A program made the translations under genes and the position numbers. DNA of 43,811 nt from Bacteroidota bacterium (GTDB lineage: Bacteria; Bacteroidota; Ignavibacteria; UBA10030; UBA8401), in NCBI GenBank assembly GCA_005792285.1, contig SXSI01000033.1:1-43811 (forward strand), written 5' to 3'. Shown piece after piece: positions 26,880 to 35,728 of this stretch (position 1 is the first letter of the stretch; each line of letters begins with the position of its first letter). The notes beneath the pieces are model-generated. The model did no database searches. It was given only the letters and a program-made list of their open reading frames with translations, and had not been told where the DNA came from.

Positions 26880-27773
26880 ATGGATAAAAAAAAATCTCAT
26901 CATATTTCAGATATTTTGTCAGCAGGAAAACAAACTTTTAGTTTTGAATTTTTTCCCCCACGAACTGCTGAATCTTCGGAACAATTATTACAATCAATAA
27001 AACAGTTATCATTTTTAAATCCATCTTTCGCAAGTGTAACTTATGGTGCCGGAGGAACGACTCGTGAATTGACACATGAACTTGTAGTAAAACTTCAACA
27101 TGAAGTTGGATTTTCAATTGTTGCACATTTAACTTGTGTCGGTTCTTCAAAAGATGAAATCAAAAATGTTCTTCAAAAATATCAAGACAATAATATCCAA
27201 AATATAATGGCATTGCGTGGAGATCCGCCAAAAGGAAGTTCGAATTTCATACAAACTGCAAATGGTTTTGGATATGCTGATGAATTAGTTGAGTTTATAA
27301 AATTTAATTTTCCCAAAATGGGAATTGGAGTTGCAGGTTTTCCCGAAGGTCATCCTGAATCTATTGACAAACGTAAGGAGATATATTATCTTAAAGAAAA
27401 GGTGGATGCAGGAGCTGATTACATTTGTACACAATTATTTTTTGATAATAATGCATTTCATAATTTTAGAGAAATGTGTGAAAAGGAAAATATTAAAATT
27501 CCAATTATTGCAGGGATTATGCCAATCACAACTCGAAAAGGAATGGAAAGAATGTCTGAATTAGCAAAAGGCGCAACCTATCCTTCAAAATTAATTAATG
27601 CTGTAAATAATTCCGCCGATGATTCTGAAGTTGAAAAAATTGGTACAGATTGGGCGACAAATCAAGTAATGGAGTTAATTGAAAATAAAGTTGCAGGAGT
27701 TCATTTTTACACATTAAATAGATCGAAGGCAACTTTACAAATATTTAAATCACTTAATCTTAACTCAAATTAA
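26880..27773 (+). CDS. metF: 5,10-methylenetetrahydrofolate reductase
   Basis: MetF is a flavoprotein that reduces methylene-THF to methyl-THF for methionine synthesis. The 297-residue TIM barrel shows FSFEFFPPRT with the catalytic Glu, FASVTYGAGGTTRELT, VAHLTCVGSS, NIMALRGDPPKGS and VDAGADYICTQLFFDN. The C-terminal region contains GVHFYTLNRSKAT. Length and order are standard. It is 5 nt after the DUF5683 gene. Confidence 0.96.
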   Translation: MDKKKSHHISDILSAGKQTFSFEFFPPRTAESSEQLLQSIKQLSFLNPSFASVTYGAGGTTRELTHELVVKLQHEVGFSIVAHLTCVGSSKDEIKNVLQKYQDNNIQNIMALRGDPPKGSSNFIQTANGFGYADELVEFIKFNFPKMGIGVAGFPEGHPESIDKRKEIYYLKEKVDAGADYICTQLFFDNNAFHNFREMCEKENIKIPIIAGIMPITTRKGMERMSELAKGATYPSKLINAVNNSADDSEVEKIGTDWATNQVMELIENKVAGVHFYTLNRSKATLQIFKSLNLNSN

Positions 27774-27818
27774 GAAAAGTTAAAATATTTAGCAGGAGAA
27801 TTTCATAAAAGTAATAAG

Positions 27819-30815
27819 ATGCAAAATCTGGAAGAGTTAAAAAATTTTAAAGAATTATATTCTTCACTTAACGAGGAACAAAAAAAAGCAGTTGAGTTAA
27901 TTGATGGTCCAGTTTTAATTGTAGCAGGACCGGGAACGGGAAAGACAAATTTAATTACCGCAAGAGTTGCGAATATACTTTCCAAAACAGATTCGAATCC
28001 TGAAAATATTCTTTGCCTAACTTTTACTGATAGTGCAAGTCAAGAAATGCGAAACAGAATTCGAAATTTAATTGGACTAACTGGAAACAAAGTTGAAATA
28101 AATACTTATCACGCATTTTGTAATAATATTATCCATTCGCATCCGGAATATTTTGATGATCTGGATCTTCAAGCTTTGAGCGAAGTTGAGACGCATACAG
28201 TTGTCAGAAAATTAATTGACAATTTAAAATCGGATAATATATTATTCAGAGCAAAAGGGGATAGATATTATGATGTTGAGAGATTAATAAAAATATTTTC
28301 TGAAATGAAAAAAGAAAATATGACTGCTGTTCAAATCGCAAATGAAATAGATAAAATTCCAAAACAAGAAAAAAAATATGAAAGAACTAAAGCAGCTTCA
28401 CTATTATTTGATGATTATGTAAAAGGATTAAAAGAAATTCATCGATACGATTATGATGATATGATTTTAAATGTTATCGGAGTATTTCAAAAATATCCCG
28501 AGCTTCTATTAACTTATCAGGAGCAATACCATTATATAATGGTGGATGAATTTCAGGATTCGAATGGCTCGCAATTTAAATTATTGCAATTGCTTTTGAA
28601 TTATTGGGATCGACCAAATATACTTTGCGTGGGAGATGACGACCAATGTATTTTTGAATTTCAAGGAGCAAGATTAAATAATATTCGTGAGTTTAATCGA
28701 AAATATAATCCCGAAATTATAATGTTAAATAAAAATTATAGAAGTGTCCCTGCAATATTAAATGCTTCTGGTACTTTAATAAATTATAATTTAGATAGAT
28801 TGATAAATCACTTAGATGGACTTTCAAAAAATCTTTCATCAGAAGGGAAAGAAGTTAAAGAATTGCAAATTCTTCCTAATATTCAAATTTATAATTCTCT
28901 TTTCGAAGAAGCTGCAGATATCGTAAAAAAAATAGAGGAATTATGGAAAAATAATTCAGACTCTATAAATCAGATTGCAGTTATCTATCGTGAAAATATA
29001 CAATCTGAATTTATTGCAGAACTTTTGAGGAAAAAAGAAATTCCATTTACAACACGAAGAACGCAAAACTTACTCCATCATCCAATTTATAAAATGGTAA
29101 TGGAAATGTTAACTCATCTTACAAATGAGATTTCACAAACATCCTCTGGAGATTTGGCGTTATTTAAAATAATGCACTATCCTTGGTTTAAGATTGATTC
29201 AGTTGATATTGCTCGGATTTCAATTTCATCTTCAAGAAGTAAAACGCCTATTCGAATTAATTTGAACGATCAAAAAAAATTAAATTTACTCACCTTAAAT
29301 AATCCAGAAGCGGTAATATTATTTAATAATATTATGAAAGGATTATTTTCAAATATATATAAGTATAGTCCTGTAAAATATATTGAATTTATAATTAACA
29401 ATAGTGGATTATTAAAATATATTATAAATGAAGAAATGGGAGATGTGAATGATGGGCTTAAAATTTTAACTTCATTGTTCGAAGCTGTAATAAGTGAATC
29501 GAAAATATGTAAAATTACAACGCTTGAAGAGTTGGTTGCTCATTTTAAAAAGATCGAGGAAATGAATATTTCAATCAATGTTGAAACTTCAATTGGTACA
29601 TCAAAAGGAGTAACTCTATCAACATGTCATAGCTCAAAAGGATTAGAGTTTGAAAGAGTATTTATTATTGGTTGCACAGAAAATAAATGGAAGAAAAAAG
29701 TTGGAAGAAATTCATTTTCACTTCCTCCTGGTTTGTATAGCGAAACTCAAGAAGATAAAAATAATGAATCTGCCAGACGTTTATTCTATGTTGGAATGAC
29801 AAGAGCAAAGAAATATTTACAGTTATCCTATTCTAAAAATTCAATTGATACAAATGCAATATCAAAACAAGAAATACCTTCAAAATTCATTTCCGAAATT
29901 GAATCGTCAAATTCAGTAAATGTATCAACGACATCATCCTTAACTCAAGAAGAACTCAATAGTTATCAAAAAATATATTTGCAAAGTAAAACATCAAAAT
30001 TTGAAGTGAAATATAATTCAGATTTAATTGATGAATATATTTCTACAATGGTATTGTCGACATCTTCGTTAAGTAGTTTAATAAATTGCGGGACTGCATT
30101 TTACTACGAAAAAATCTTAAAGGCTCCTTCCGTTACAAATGAAAGTATGATTCTTGGTTCGTCTGTCCATCTTGGTTTAAAAATAATTGGTACTAAAAAA
30201 GAAAAAACTATTCTCAAAAATATTATTTCTGTTTTTGAAATCGATTTAAAAAAGAATACAATTTACCTTTCTACTGAAAGATATAAACGACTTCATGATC
30301 ATGGAAATAATATTTTAAATGATTATTATTCTCAGAAAATAAATACTTGGCAAAATATTATCAAAACGGAATCAATAATTTCAAAAATAGATTATAACGG
30401 GATTAATCTATCCGGAATGATTGACAGAATCGACGAAACGACCGATGGTAAAATTGTTTACGATTATAAAACATCTAAAATCGATTCAGAAAAAAAGAAA
30501 AAATTATTACCTCCATCTGAAGAGAATGTAGACGGTGGCGAGTATTGGCGACAACTTGTATTTTATAAATTATTATTGAGTATAAAAGAGAAAAATAATG
30601 GCCCAAAAAATGGAATAATTGCTTTTTTAGAAAGAGAGAAAGGGACTGTAGATTTTAAAGAAGTAATGTTGACTTTTACTTCTGACGACATTGAGCAACT
30701 TTGGACTATTATTATTAAGTATATTAATCAATTAAAGAATCACGAGATTCATTCTTGCAACGATTGCGATTGGTGTGAATTTGCAGGAAAAATAAAACAT
30801 ACTTTATTCGAATAA
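27819..30815 (+). CDS. UvrD/AddB-like helicase with C-terminal PD-(D/E)XK nuclease and Cys cluster
   Basis: The 998-residue protein combines a superfamily 1 helicase with a RecB/AddB-like nuclease, probably for double-strand-break end processing or repair. Helicase motifs are VAGPGTGKTNLITA (Walker A, residues 35-48), MVDEFQDSN (II), CVGDDDQCIFEFQGA (III), TCHSSKGLEFERVF (V) and RRLFYVGMTRAKK (VI). The nuclease shows GSSVHLGL, GMIDRIDE and VYDYKTSK. Cys757 before the nuclease and Cys980, Cys983 and Cys986 at the end (CxxCxxC) could hold an AddB-style iron-sulphur staple. The spacing is tighter than the usual CxxCx5C. No AddA partner is present. A DEDDh exonuclease gene starts one base after the stop. 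A candidate AGGAGA lies too far upstream (24 nt) to set the start. Confidence 0.9.
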   Translation: MQNLEELKNFKELYSSLNEEQKKAVELIDGPVLIVAGPGTGKTNLITARVANILSKTDSNPENILCLTFTDSASQEMRNRIRNLIGLTGNKVEINTYHAFCNNIIHSHPEYFDDLDLQALSEVETHTVVRKLIDNLKSDNILFRAKGDRYYDVERLIKIFSEMKKENMTAVQIANEIDKIPKQEKKYERTKAASLLFDDYVKGLKEIHRYDYDDMILNVIGVFQKYPELLLTYQEQYHYIMVDEFQDSNGSQFKLLQLLLNYWDRPNILCVGDDDQCIFEFQGARLNNIREFNRKYNPEIIMLNKNYRSVPAILNASGTLINYNLDRLINHLDGLSKNLSSEGKEVKELQILPNIQIYNSLFEEAADIVKKIEELWKNNSDSINQIAVIYRENIQSEFIAELLRKKEIPFTTRRTQNLLHHPIYKMVMEMLTHLTNEISQTSSGDLALFKIMHYPWFKIDSVDIARISISSSRSKTPIRINLNDQKKLNLLTLNNPEAVILFNNIMKGLFSNIYKYSPVKYIEFIINNSGLLKYIINEEMGDVNDGLKILTSLFEAVISESKICKITTLEELVAHFKKIEEMNISINVETSIGTSKGVTLSTCHSSKGLEFERVFIIGCTENKWKKKVGRNSFSLPPGLYSETQEDKNNESARRLFYVGMTRAKKYLQLSYSKNSIDTNAISKQEIPSKFISEIESSNSVNVSTTSSLTQEELNSYQKIYLQSKTSKFEVKYNSDLIDEYISTMVLSTSSLSSLINCGTAFYYEKILKAPSVTNESMILGSSVHLGLKIIGTKKEKTILKNIISVFEIDLKKNTIYLSTERYKRLHDHGNNILNDYYSQKINTWQNIIKTESIISKIDYNGINLSGMIDRIDETTDGKIVYDYKTSKIDSEKKKKLLPPSEENVDGGEYWRQLVFYKLLLSIKEKNNGPKNGIIAFLEREKGTVDFKEVMLTFTSDDIEQLWTIIIKYINQLKNHEIHSCNDCDWCEFAGKIKHTLFE

Positions 30816-30816
30816 A

Positions 30817-31557
30817 ATGTCAATTATAAAATTAAACAGACCAATGGTATTTTTTGATACTGAAACTACAGGACTCGATGTAACAAAAGACTTGATAATA
30901 GAAATTTCAACTTTAAAAATATTTCCTGATAATAAAAAAGAAGTTTGGACTCAATTAATAAATCCTGGTATTCCAATTCCATCAGCATCAACAAAAATTC
31001 ATGGAATTAAAGATGAGGATGTTTCCGGAAAACCATCATTTGCAGAAGTAGGAAATCAAATTAGTAAAATATTCCTTGATAGCGATATTGGTGGTTATAA
31101 TGTAATTGCATATGATTATCCATTATTGAAAAATGAGTTTATTCGAAATTCAATTGAACTTCCTTTTCCACAAGATTTAAAAATAGTTGATCCTCAAGTT
31201 ATTTACAAAAAAAATGAAAGAAGAGATTTAACCTCTGCATTAAAATTTTACTGTGATAAAACTTTAGAAGATGCACATTCAGCTGAAGCCGATACGATAG
31301 CATCATTCCAAGTATTTGAAGAGCAAATAAAAAAATATTCTTTATCGCATAATATTGAAGAACTTCACAACTATTGTATAATTGAAAATAAAAAACCACA
31401 TTTTATTTTGAATGAGAATGACGAATACATTTTTAATTTTGGAAAAAACTCCGGTAAAAAAGCAATTGGGGAAAAAAATTATTTAAGATGGATGATGTCA
31501 GGAGAATTTCCGGAGGAAACAAAAAACATCTGCAAGAAAATATTAGATGAAGAATAA
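30817..31557 (+). CDS. DEDDh 3'-5' exonuclease with C-terminal DUF3820-like domain
   Basis: The 246-residue protein has the DnaQ-type fold: Asp14/Glu16 in FFDTETTGLD, Asp100 in VIAYDYPLL, and His154/Asp159 in DAHSAEADT, giving a complete DEDDh site. This resembles exonuclease X or the epsilon-subunit family. The C-terminal segment FNFGKNSGKKAIGEKNYLRW continues with FPEETKNICKKIL and resembles the small DUF3820 domain. It is one nucleotide downstream of the helicase-nuclease gene and so is probably co-translated. A role in trimming 3' ends during recombination or repair is inferred from context. Confidence 0.87.
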   Translation: MSIIKLNRPMVFFDTETTGLDVTKDLIIEISTLKIFPDNKKEVWTQLINPGIPIPSASTKIHGIKDEDVSGKPSFAEVGNQISKIFLDSDIGGYNVIAYDYPLLKNEFIRNSIELPFPQDLKIVDPQVIYKKNERRDLTSALKFYCDKTLEDAHSAEADTIASFQVFEEQIKKYSLSHNIEELHNYCIIENKKPHFILNENDEYIFNFGKNSGKKAIGEKNYLRWMMSGEFPEETKNICKKILDEE

Positions 31558-31569
31558 AAATAAATATTT

Positions 31570-32016
31570 ATGAGAATTTATTATTTCTTATTTATCCTTT
31601 GCGGATTAATTATCAATTTAAACGGACAAACAAAAAAAATGGAATACAATAAATTATCCGAAGAAGAAAAAAGAGTTATCCTAAATAAAGGAACTGAATA
31701 TCCATTTACAGGGAAATATGACAAGCATTACGAAGAGGGAACTTATGTTTGCAAACAGTGTAATGCAAAATTGTTTATCTCAAAAGATAAATTTAATTCA
31801 GGTTGCGGATGGCCAAGTTTTGATGATGAAATAAAAGGAGCAGTAAAAAAAGTTCCAGATGCCGATGGATCAAGAACAGAAATTCTATGCGCAAAATGTG
31901 GTGGACATTTGGGACATGTTTTTTACGGAGAGGGGTTAACAAATAAGGACACGCGGCATTGTGTAAATTCTGTTTCGTTGAATTTTATTAAAGAAGTAAA
32001 AAAGCAGATTAAATAA
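31570..32016 (+). CDS. msrB: Exported peptide-methionine (R)-S-oxide reductase
   Basis: MsrB reduces R-methionine sulfoxide in damaged proteins. The 148-residue protein has an N-terminal Sec signal ([19 protein letters not shown]), so it works in the periplasm or beyond. The domain begins [19 protein letters not shown]. Zinc is bound by CKQC and [19 protein letters not shown] and the terminal [11 protein letters not shown] carry the catalytic Cys. Only the MsrB domain is present; MsrA is not encoded here. The stop is 4 nt from the convergent argH remnant. Confidence 0.93.
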   Translation: MRIYYFLFILCGLIINLNGQTKKMEYNKLSEEEKRVILNKGTEYPFTGKYDKHYEEGTYVCKQCNAKLFISKDKFNSGCGWPSFDDEIKGAVKKVPDADGSRTEILCAKCGGHLGHVFYGEGLTNKDTRHCVNSVSLNFIKEVKKQIK

Positions 32017-32020
32017 ATAT

Positions 32021-32434
32021 CTATCTCTTCAGCAATTTAACCAAAGCAAGATTTACAGTTTTAAAAGGGAATGAGCTCATGACTTTCGCCATTTGTTTTT
32101 TAATTTCTTTATTGCAAAGATTCCCAATACTACCTTCGTGTGTGCCGAGATGTAATTCCTTTTCTGAACTTGATTTATATTTACCATTTTCAATTTTAAG
32201 TGCAACTTTTTTATACGCATCTCTAAATGGAATTCCGGAATTCATAAGTTTATTAACATTATGCGCAGAGTAGATAAATTTATATTTATCATCGTTTTAA
32301 ATATTTTTAATTATTTTAATTTTGCTGAGCATTAAAGTTGCAATTCTAAGGCAATTATTTAAATCTTCTAATTGTGAGTGGATATCTTCAACATTTGGGT
32401 TAATCGAAAATTTATTATTACTTATTGAGAAGAG
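32021..32434 (-). pseudogene. argH: Argininosuccinate lyase remnant with internal deletion and nonsense codon
   Basis: One frame on the minus strand, read across a single TAA at 32297-32299, matches Bacteroidota-type ArgH at both ends. It starts NPNVEDIHSQLE, the N-terminal ArgH motif, and passes directly into LNNCLRIATLMLSKIKI of the late helical region. After the stop come NDDKYKFIYSAHNVNKLM, SGIPFRDAYKKV and THEGSIGNLCN, the normal C-terminus. Family members have Leu at the stop position, so TTA has become TAA. The catalytic core (GRSRNDQ and the SSxMPxKKNP loop) and the first part of the gene are missing, roughly 230 residues or more at the junction. No working arginine biosynthesis gene is in the window. 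Confidence 0.85.
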
Positions 32435-32443
32435 TTAGTAATT

Positions 32444-32881
32444 TTATTTTTCCGCAATAACAGAAATTTCAATTCGCACACCTCGTGGTAATGCTGCAGC
32501 TTGAATTGTCTCTCTTGCAGGAAATGGTTTATTGCTATCAATAAAATATTTCTGATAAATATCGTTCACTTTGGAAAAATATTTTAAGTCGGACAAATAA
32601 ATAGTTGTCTTCACAATATTTGAGATATCCATTTTAGCTTCGGTAAGTATAGCTTTTATATTCCCTAAAACCCTGACTGTTTCAGATTCGATTGAAGCGG
32701 TATCTAATAAATTAGTAACTGGGTTAATTGCAATTTGTCCGGAAACATATAATCTATCCCCCTTTAAAATCGCCTGACTGTATGGTCCAATTGGTTTTGG
32801 TGCTTTATCTGTAAAAATTGCAGTTTGTGAAAAAATATTACCAACACAGAAGAAAAGTAAAACTAACTGATTAAATTTCAT
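32444..32881 (-). CDS. Exported RidA-family enamine/imine deaminase
   Basis: The 145-residue protein is a RidA domain behind a Sec signal peptide (KFNQLVLLFFCVGNIFSQ). It contains APKPIGPYSQAI, LYVSGQIAINPVTN, and ARETIQAAALPRGVRIEIS with the catalytic Arg and Glu of the active RidA subgroup. It should therefore act outside the cytoplasm on reactive enamines or imines. Its ATG overlaps by one base the stop of a Tat-exported PLP-dependent enzyme, a likely source of such intermediates. The cytosolic paralogue is at 25972-26355. Confidence 0.9.
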   Translation of the reverse strand: MKFNQLVLLFFCVGNIFSQTAIFTDKAPKPIGPYSQAILKGDRLYVSGQIAINPVTNLLDTASIESETVRVLGNIKAILTEAKMDISNIVKTTIYLSDLKYFSKVNDIYQKYFIDSNKPFPARETIQAAALPRGVRIEISVIAEK

Positions 32882-34176
32882 CAGCTCCTGTTTTTAGAAA
32901 TATATTTGATTCCTTCTATTAATCTGTCGAGGTCTGCAAGATTTGTATAAACATGCGGTGTTACTCTTACTCCCTGTGTTCCTTCCCAATTAATTGGAAC
33001 TGTATGAATTTTAAATTTATCCATTAACATTGCTTCAATATCTTCGGGCTTCACTCCTTCAATTGAAAAATTTGAAAGTGCACAGGAATATTTTGGTTTG
33101 AGGGAAATATTTAATTTAAATCCGGGAATTGAAAGTGCTTTTTCGCACCAATAATTTTTTAAATATCGGAGTCGTTCTTCTTTTCTTTTTGTTCCAATTA
33201 CATTATGAAAGTCGAGAGCTTGTCCAATTGCCATTTCACTTGCAAAAGATCTTGTACCAAGTGATTCAAATTTTCTAATATCTGTTCCACTTGGATCAAC
33301 TGAAGAAAGTAACGCCCATACATTTTTTATTTTATCTTTTTTAATATAAAGTAATCCACTTCCAAAAGGTGCAGAAAGCCATTTGTGAAGTGATGTTGCG
33401 GCATAATCGCAATGTGTATCAGGAAAACTAAAATCGATATGTGCAAAAGTATGTGCCGAATCCAAAATAACTTCACATCCATGTTGATGTGCGAGATCTG
33501 CTAATTTTTGAACTGGTAAAAGTTGTCCGGTCCAGTTTATCATATGTGTGAGGTGAACAACTTTTGTTTTCGATGTGATTGCTTTTTTATACTTTTCAAT
33601 AAAATATTCATCTGACTCTTGCGGTAAATCAAAAGTAATCCAGTTTAATTTTATTCCATCTCTTTTTTCACGCTGCTTCCAAGCATTCATCATATTTGGA
33701 TAATCATATTTAGAAAGTAAAACTTCATCTCCAGCTTTTAAATCAAGTCCGAAAATTATTGTATTTAATCCTTCAGTAGAATTTCTGTTGATTGCAATTT
33801 CTTCTGTTGAACAACCTCCAAGTGTAGCAAGTTTTTGTCGGAGAGATTCTCTTCCTTGATCTAAAATTCTCCACATGTAATATGATGGACCTTCGTTGCA
33901 CATTTGGTAATATCTAATGTGAGCATCTTGCACAACTTTTGGTTGCGGACTAACTCCGCCATTATTTAAATTTATTATACTTGGTGAAACTGTAAAGCTT
34001 TCTCTAATCCATCCCCAAAAATCTTCATTTACAATTGACTCTGAAAGTGATTGTTTAGAAATATTATTTACTTGTTCTTCAAATTCTGCAGCAGCAAGTG
34101 GATTCCAAAAATTAGTAAAAGGGAATAATCCTGCTAATGTTGCAGATTTTTGTAAAAAGTTTCGTCGTGATGTCAT
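32881..34176 (-). CDS. Tat-exported class V aminotransferase-fold PLP enzyme
   Basis: The 431-residue protein begins MTSRRNFLQKSATLAGLF, a textbook twin-arginine signal (SRRxFL), so it is exported folded, presumably with its cofactor. The rest is a class V aminotransferase fold similar to isopenicillin-N epimerase and cysteine-desulfurase-like proteins: INLNNGGVSPQP, EIAINRNSTEGLNTIIFGLD, EVILDSAHTFAHIDF and YAATSLHKWLSAPFGSG, in which Lys265 would bind PLP. GGAG-like GGAGC-type SD (GGAG at about 34182-34187) precedes the ATG. It overlaps the exported RidA gene by one base. The substrate is unknown; epimerase, lyase and desulfurase activities are all possible. Confidence 0.87.
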   Translation of the reverse strand: MTSRRNFLQKSATLAGLFPFTNFWNPLAAAEFEEQVNNISKQSLSESIVNEDFWGWIRESFTVSPSIINLNNGGVSPQPKVVQDAHIRYYQMCNEGPSYYMWRILDQGRESLRQKLATLGGCSTEEIAINRNSTEGLNTIIFGLDLKAGDEVLLSKYDYPNMMNAWKQREKRDGIKLNWITFDLPQESDEYFIEKYKKAITSKTKVVHLTHMINWTGQLLPVQKLADLAHQHGCEVILDSAHTFAHIDFSFPDTHCDYAATSLHKWLSAPFGSGLLYIKKDKIKNVWALLSSVDPSGTDIRKFESLGTRSFASEMAIGQALDFHNVIGTKRKEERLRYLKNYWCEKALSIPGFKLNISLKPKYSCALSNFSIEGVKPEDIEAMLMDKFKIHTVPINWEGTQGVRVTPHVYTNLADLDRLIEGIKYISKNRS

Positions 34177-34310
34177 TGCTGCTCCTTTTTTTTTATAATA
34201 ATGTAAATTATTCCGAATATAACAAGCCTTAACTTAGTTTTTGTTTTACATCCTATTTATTCGGAAATTATAATCCACACACACAATAATATAATAGACA
34301 CAGGTTAGAA
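34177..34310. other. Divergent intergenic region with a 9-bp inverted repeat
   Basis: This spacer separates the exported PLP-enzyme gene from the phosphofructokinase gene and should hold both promoters. TTCCGAATA at 34211-34219 and TATTCGGAA at 34258-34266 are exact inverted copies 38 nt apart, a possible paired operator. No small gene is seen. Confidence 0.4.
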
Positions 34311-35678
34311 TTGAAAAAAAACAAATCACTTATCAAAAAAACTAAATTAGTAAAAGGTAAACTCGGTATTTTAGTTGGAGGAGGTCCCGCTCCAGGAATC
34401 AACGGTGTTATCAGCGCAACTGTTATAGAAGCCGAAAGAAGTGGCACTTCATGTATCGGGTTTTATAATGGATTTCAAGGAATTTCACTTTCTAAAGATC
34501 CTGAAAGAGTCGATTTGGTTAGTCGTCATACAAATGTGGGCGAAACAAGTAAAGAAATTTCTCGTGTTGATGTTGAAGGAGGTTCGATTCTTCGAACTTC
34601 ACGACATAATCCAACAGACAAAGAATTAGATAGAGCTGTAAAAACTTTACTTCATTTGGGAATAACTTATTTGGTTACAATCGGTGGAGATGATACCGCA
34701 TCTTCAGCAAGTCGACTTGCAGATAGAGCAAAAGGAAAAATTCGTGTAGCTCATGTTCCAAAAACAATTGATAACGATCTTCCACTACCAGGAGAAATGC
34801 CCACTTTTGGGTATCGAACTGCTTGTGAGTTAGGCGCAAATCTCGTTAGAAATTTAATGGTTGATGCTGCAACAATGCCTCGTTGGTTTATAGTTGTTAC
34901 AATGGGAAGAACTGCCGGTCATCTTGCACTTGGAATTGGAAAAGCTGCCGGTGCAACTGTTACAATTATTCCGGAAGATCCTGAATTTGGTTCTTCAAAA
35001 AACAAAATTAATGCAGATCTTGTTTGTGATGTTCTTGAATCTTCAATTTATAAACGACTTGCAATGGGAAGACAAGATGGAGTAGCAGTTATTTCCGAAG
35101 GTGTTGTATTAAAATTATTAAAAGGTGAAATGGAACGGCTTACTGGAAAAACTTTTTCTTACGATTCACACGGACATGTAAAACTTGGTGAGTTCGATAT
35201 GGCTCCAGTTTGGAAATCGGAATTAGATAAAAGATTGAAGAGGTTAAAAGTTAAACATAATATCTCAATAACAACAACTGCACAAAATATTGGATATCCA
35301 CTTCGATGTCAGGCGCCAGATTCTTTTGATCGAGAATATATTCGTGAACTTGGTTATGCTGCAGTTCAATTTGTAACTGCACAGAAACCGTATCACAATA
35401 CAACAAAAATGAATTCCGCTATGGTTTATATTGAACATGGACATATGCGTTTCAGTGACTTTTCAAAAATTAGAATGATTGATCCTAAAACTGGTAAAAT
35501 GAGAGTTCAAGTCAGATTGGTTAACACTAATACGCAATCGTATAAAGTTGCTCGTGAATATATGATCCGCTTAGAAAAATCGGATCTAACTGATCGAAGC
35601 AAACTCAATGCATTGGCTGAAGTTTCGAAAATGAGTGCGGAAAAATTCAAGAAGAAATTTGCTCATCTAGTTGAATGA
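34311..35678 (+). CDS. pfp: 6-phosphofructokinase, predicted pyrophosphate-dependent
   Basis: The 455-residue PFK starts at TTG. It has GGGPAPGINGVISA (residues 23-36), TIGGDDTASSAS (GGDD at 125-128), PKTIDNDLP (150-158) and MGRTAGHLALGIG. In the family, Asp in GGDD and Lys in PKTIDND mark PPi-dependent enzymes; ATP enzymes have Gly at both places. The enzyme probably performs reversible phosphorylation of fructose 6-phosphate with PPi. The length (455 against about 320 for bacterial ATP-PFK) also fits the long PPi group. ddl begins 50 nt downstream, and a ROK sugar kinase is two genes further on. Confidence 0.92.
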   Translation: MKKNKSLIKKTKLVKGKLGILVGGGPAPGINGVISATVIEAERSGTSCIGFYNGFQGISLSKDPERVDLVSRHTNVGETSKEISRVDVEGGSILRTSRHNPTDKELDRAVKTLLHLGITYLVTIGGDDTASSASRLADRAKGKIRVAHVPKTIDNDLPLPGEMPTFGYRTACELGANLVRNLMVDAATMPRWFIVVTMGRTAGHLALGIGKAAGATVTIIPEDPEFGSSKNKINADLVCDVLESSIYKRLAMGRQDGVAVISEGVVLKLLKGEMERLTGKTFSYDSHGHVKLGEFDMAPVWKSELDKRLKRLKVKHNISITTTAQNIGYPLRCQAPDSFDREYIRELGYAAVQFVTAQKPYHNTTKMNSAMVYIEHGHMRFSDFSKIRMIDPKTGKMRVQVRLVNTNTQSYKVAREYMIRLEKSDLTDRSKLNALAEVSKMSAEKFKKKFAHLVE

Positions 35679-35728
35679 TTTTTAGTTTAATTTTTTGTAT
35701 TCCAACTCAAATATTAAGAAATTAGCAG

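Noticed and set aside
27791-27800. AGGAGA as the ribosome binding site of the helicase-nuclease gene
   Set aside because: It lies about 24 nt before the ATG, too far, and no alternative in-frame start lies closer to it.
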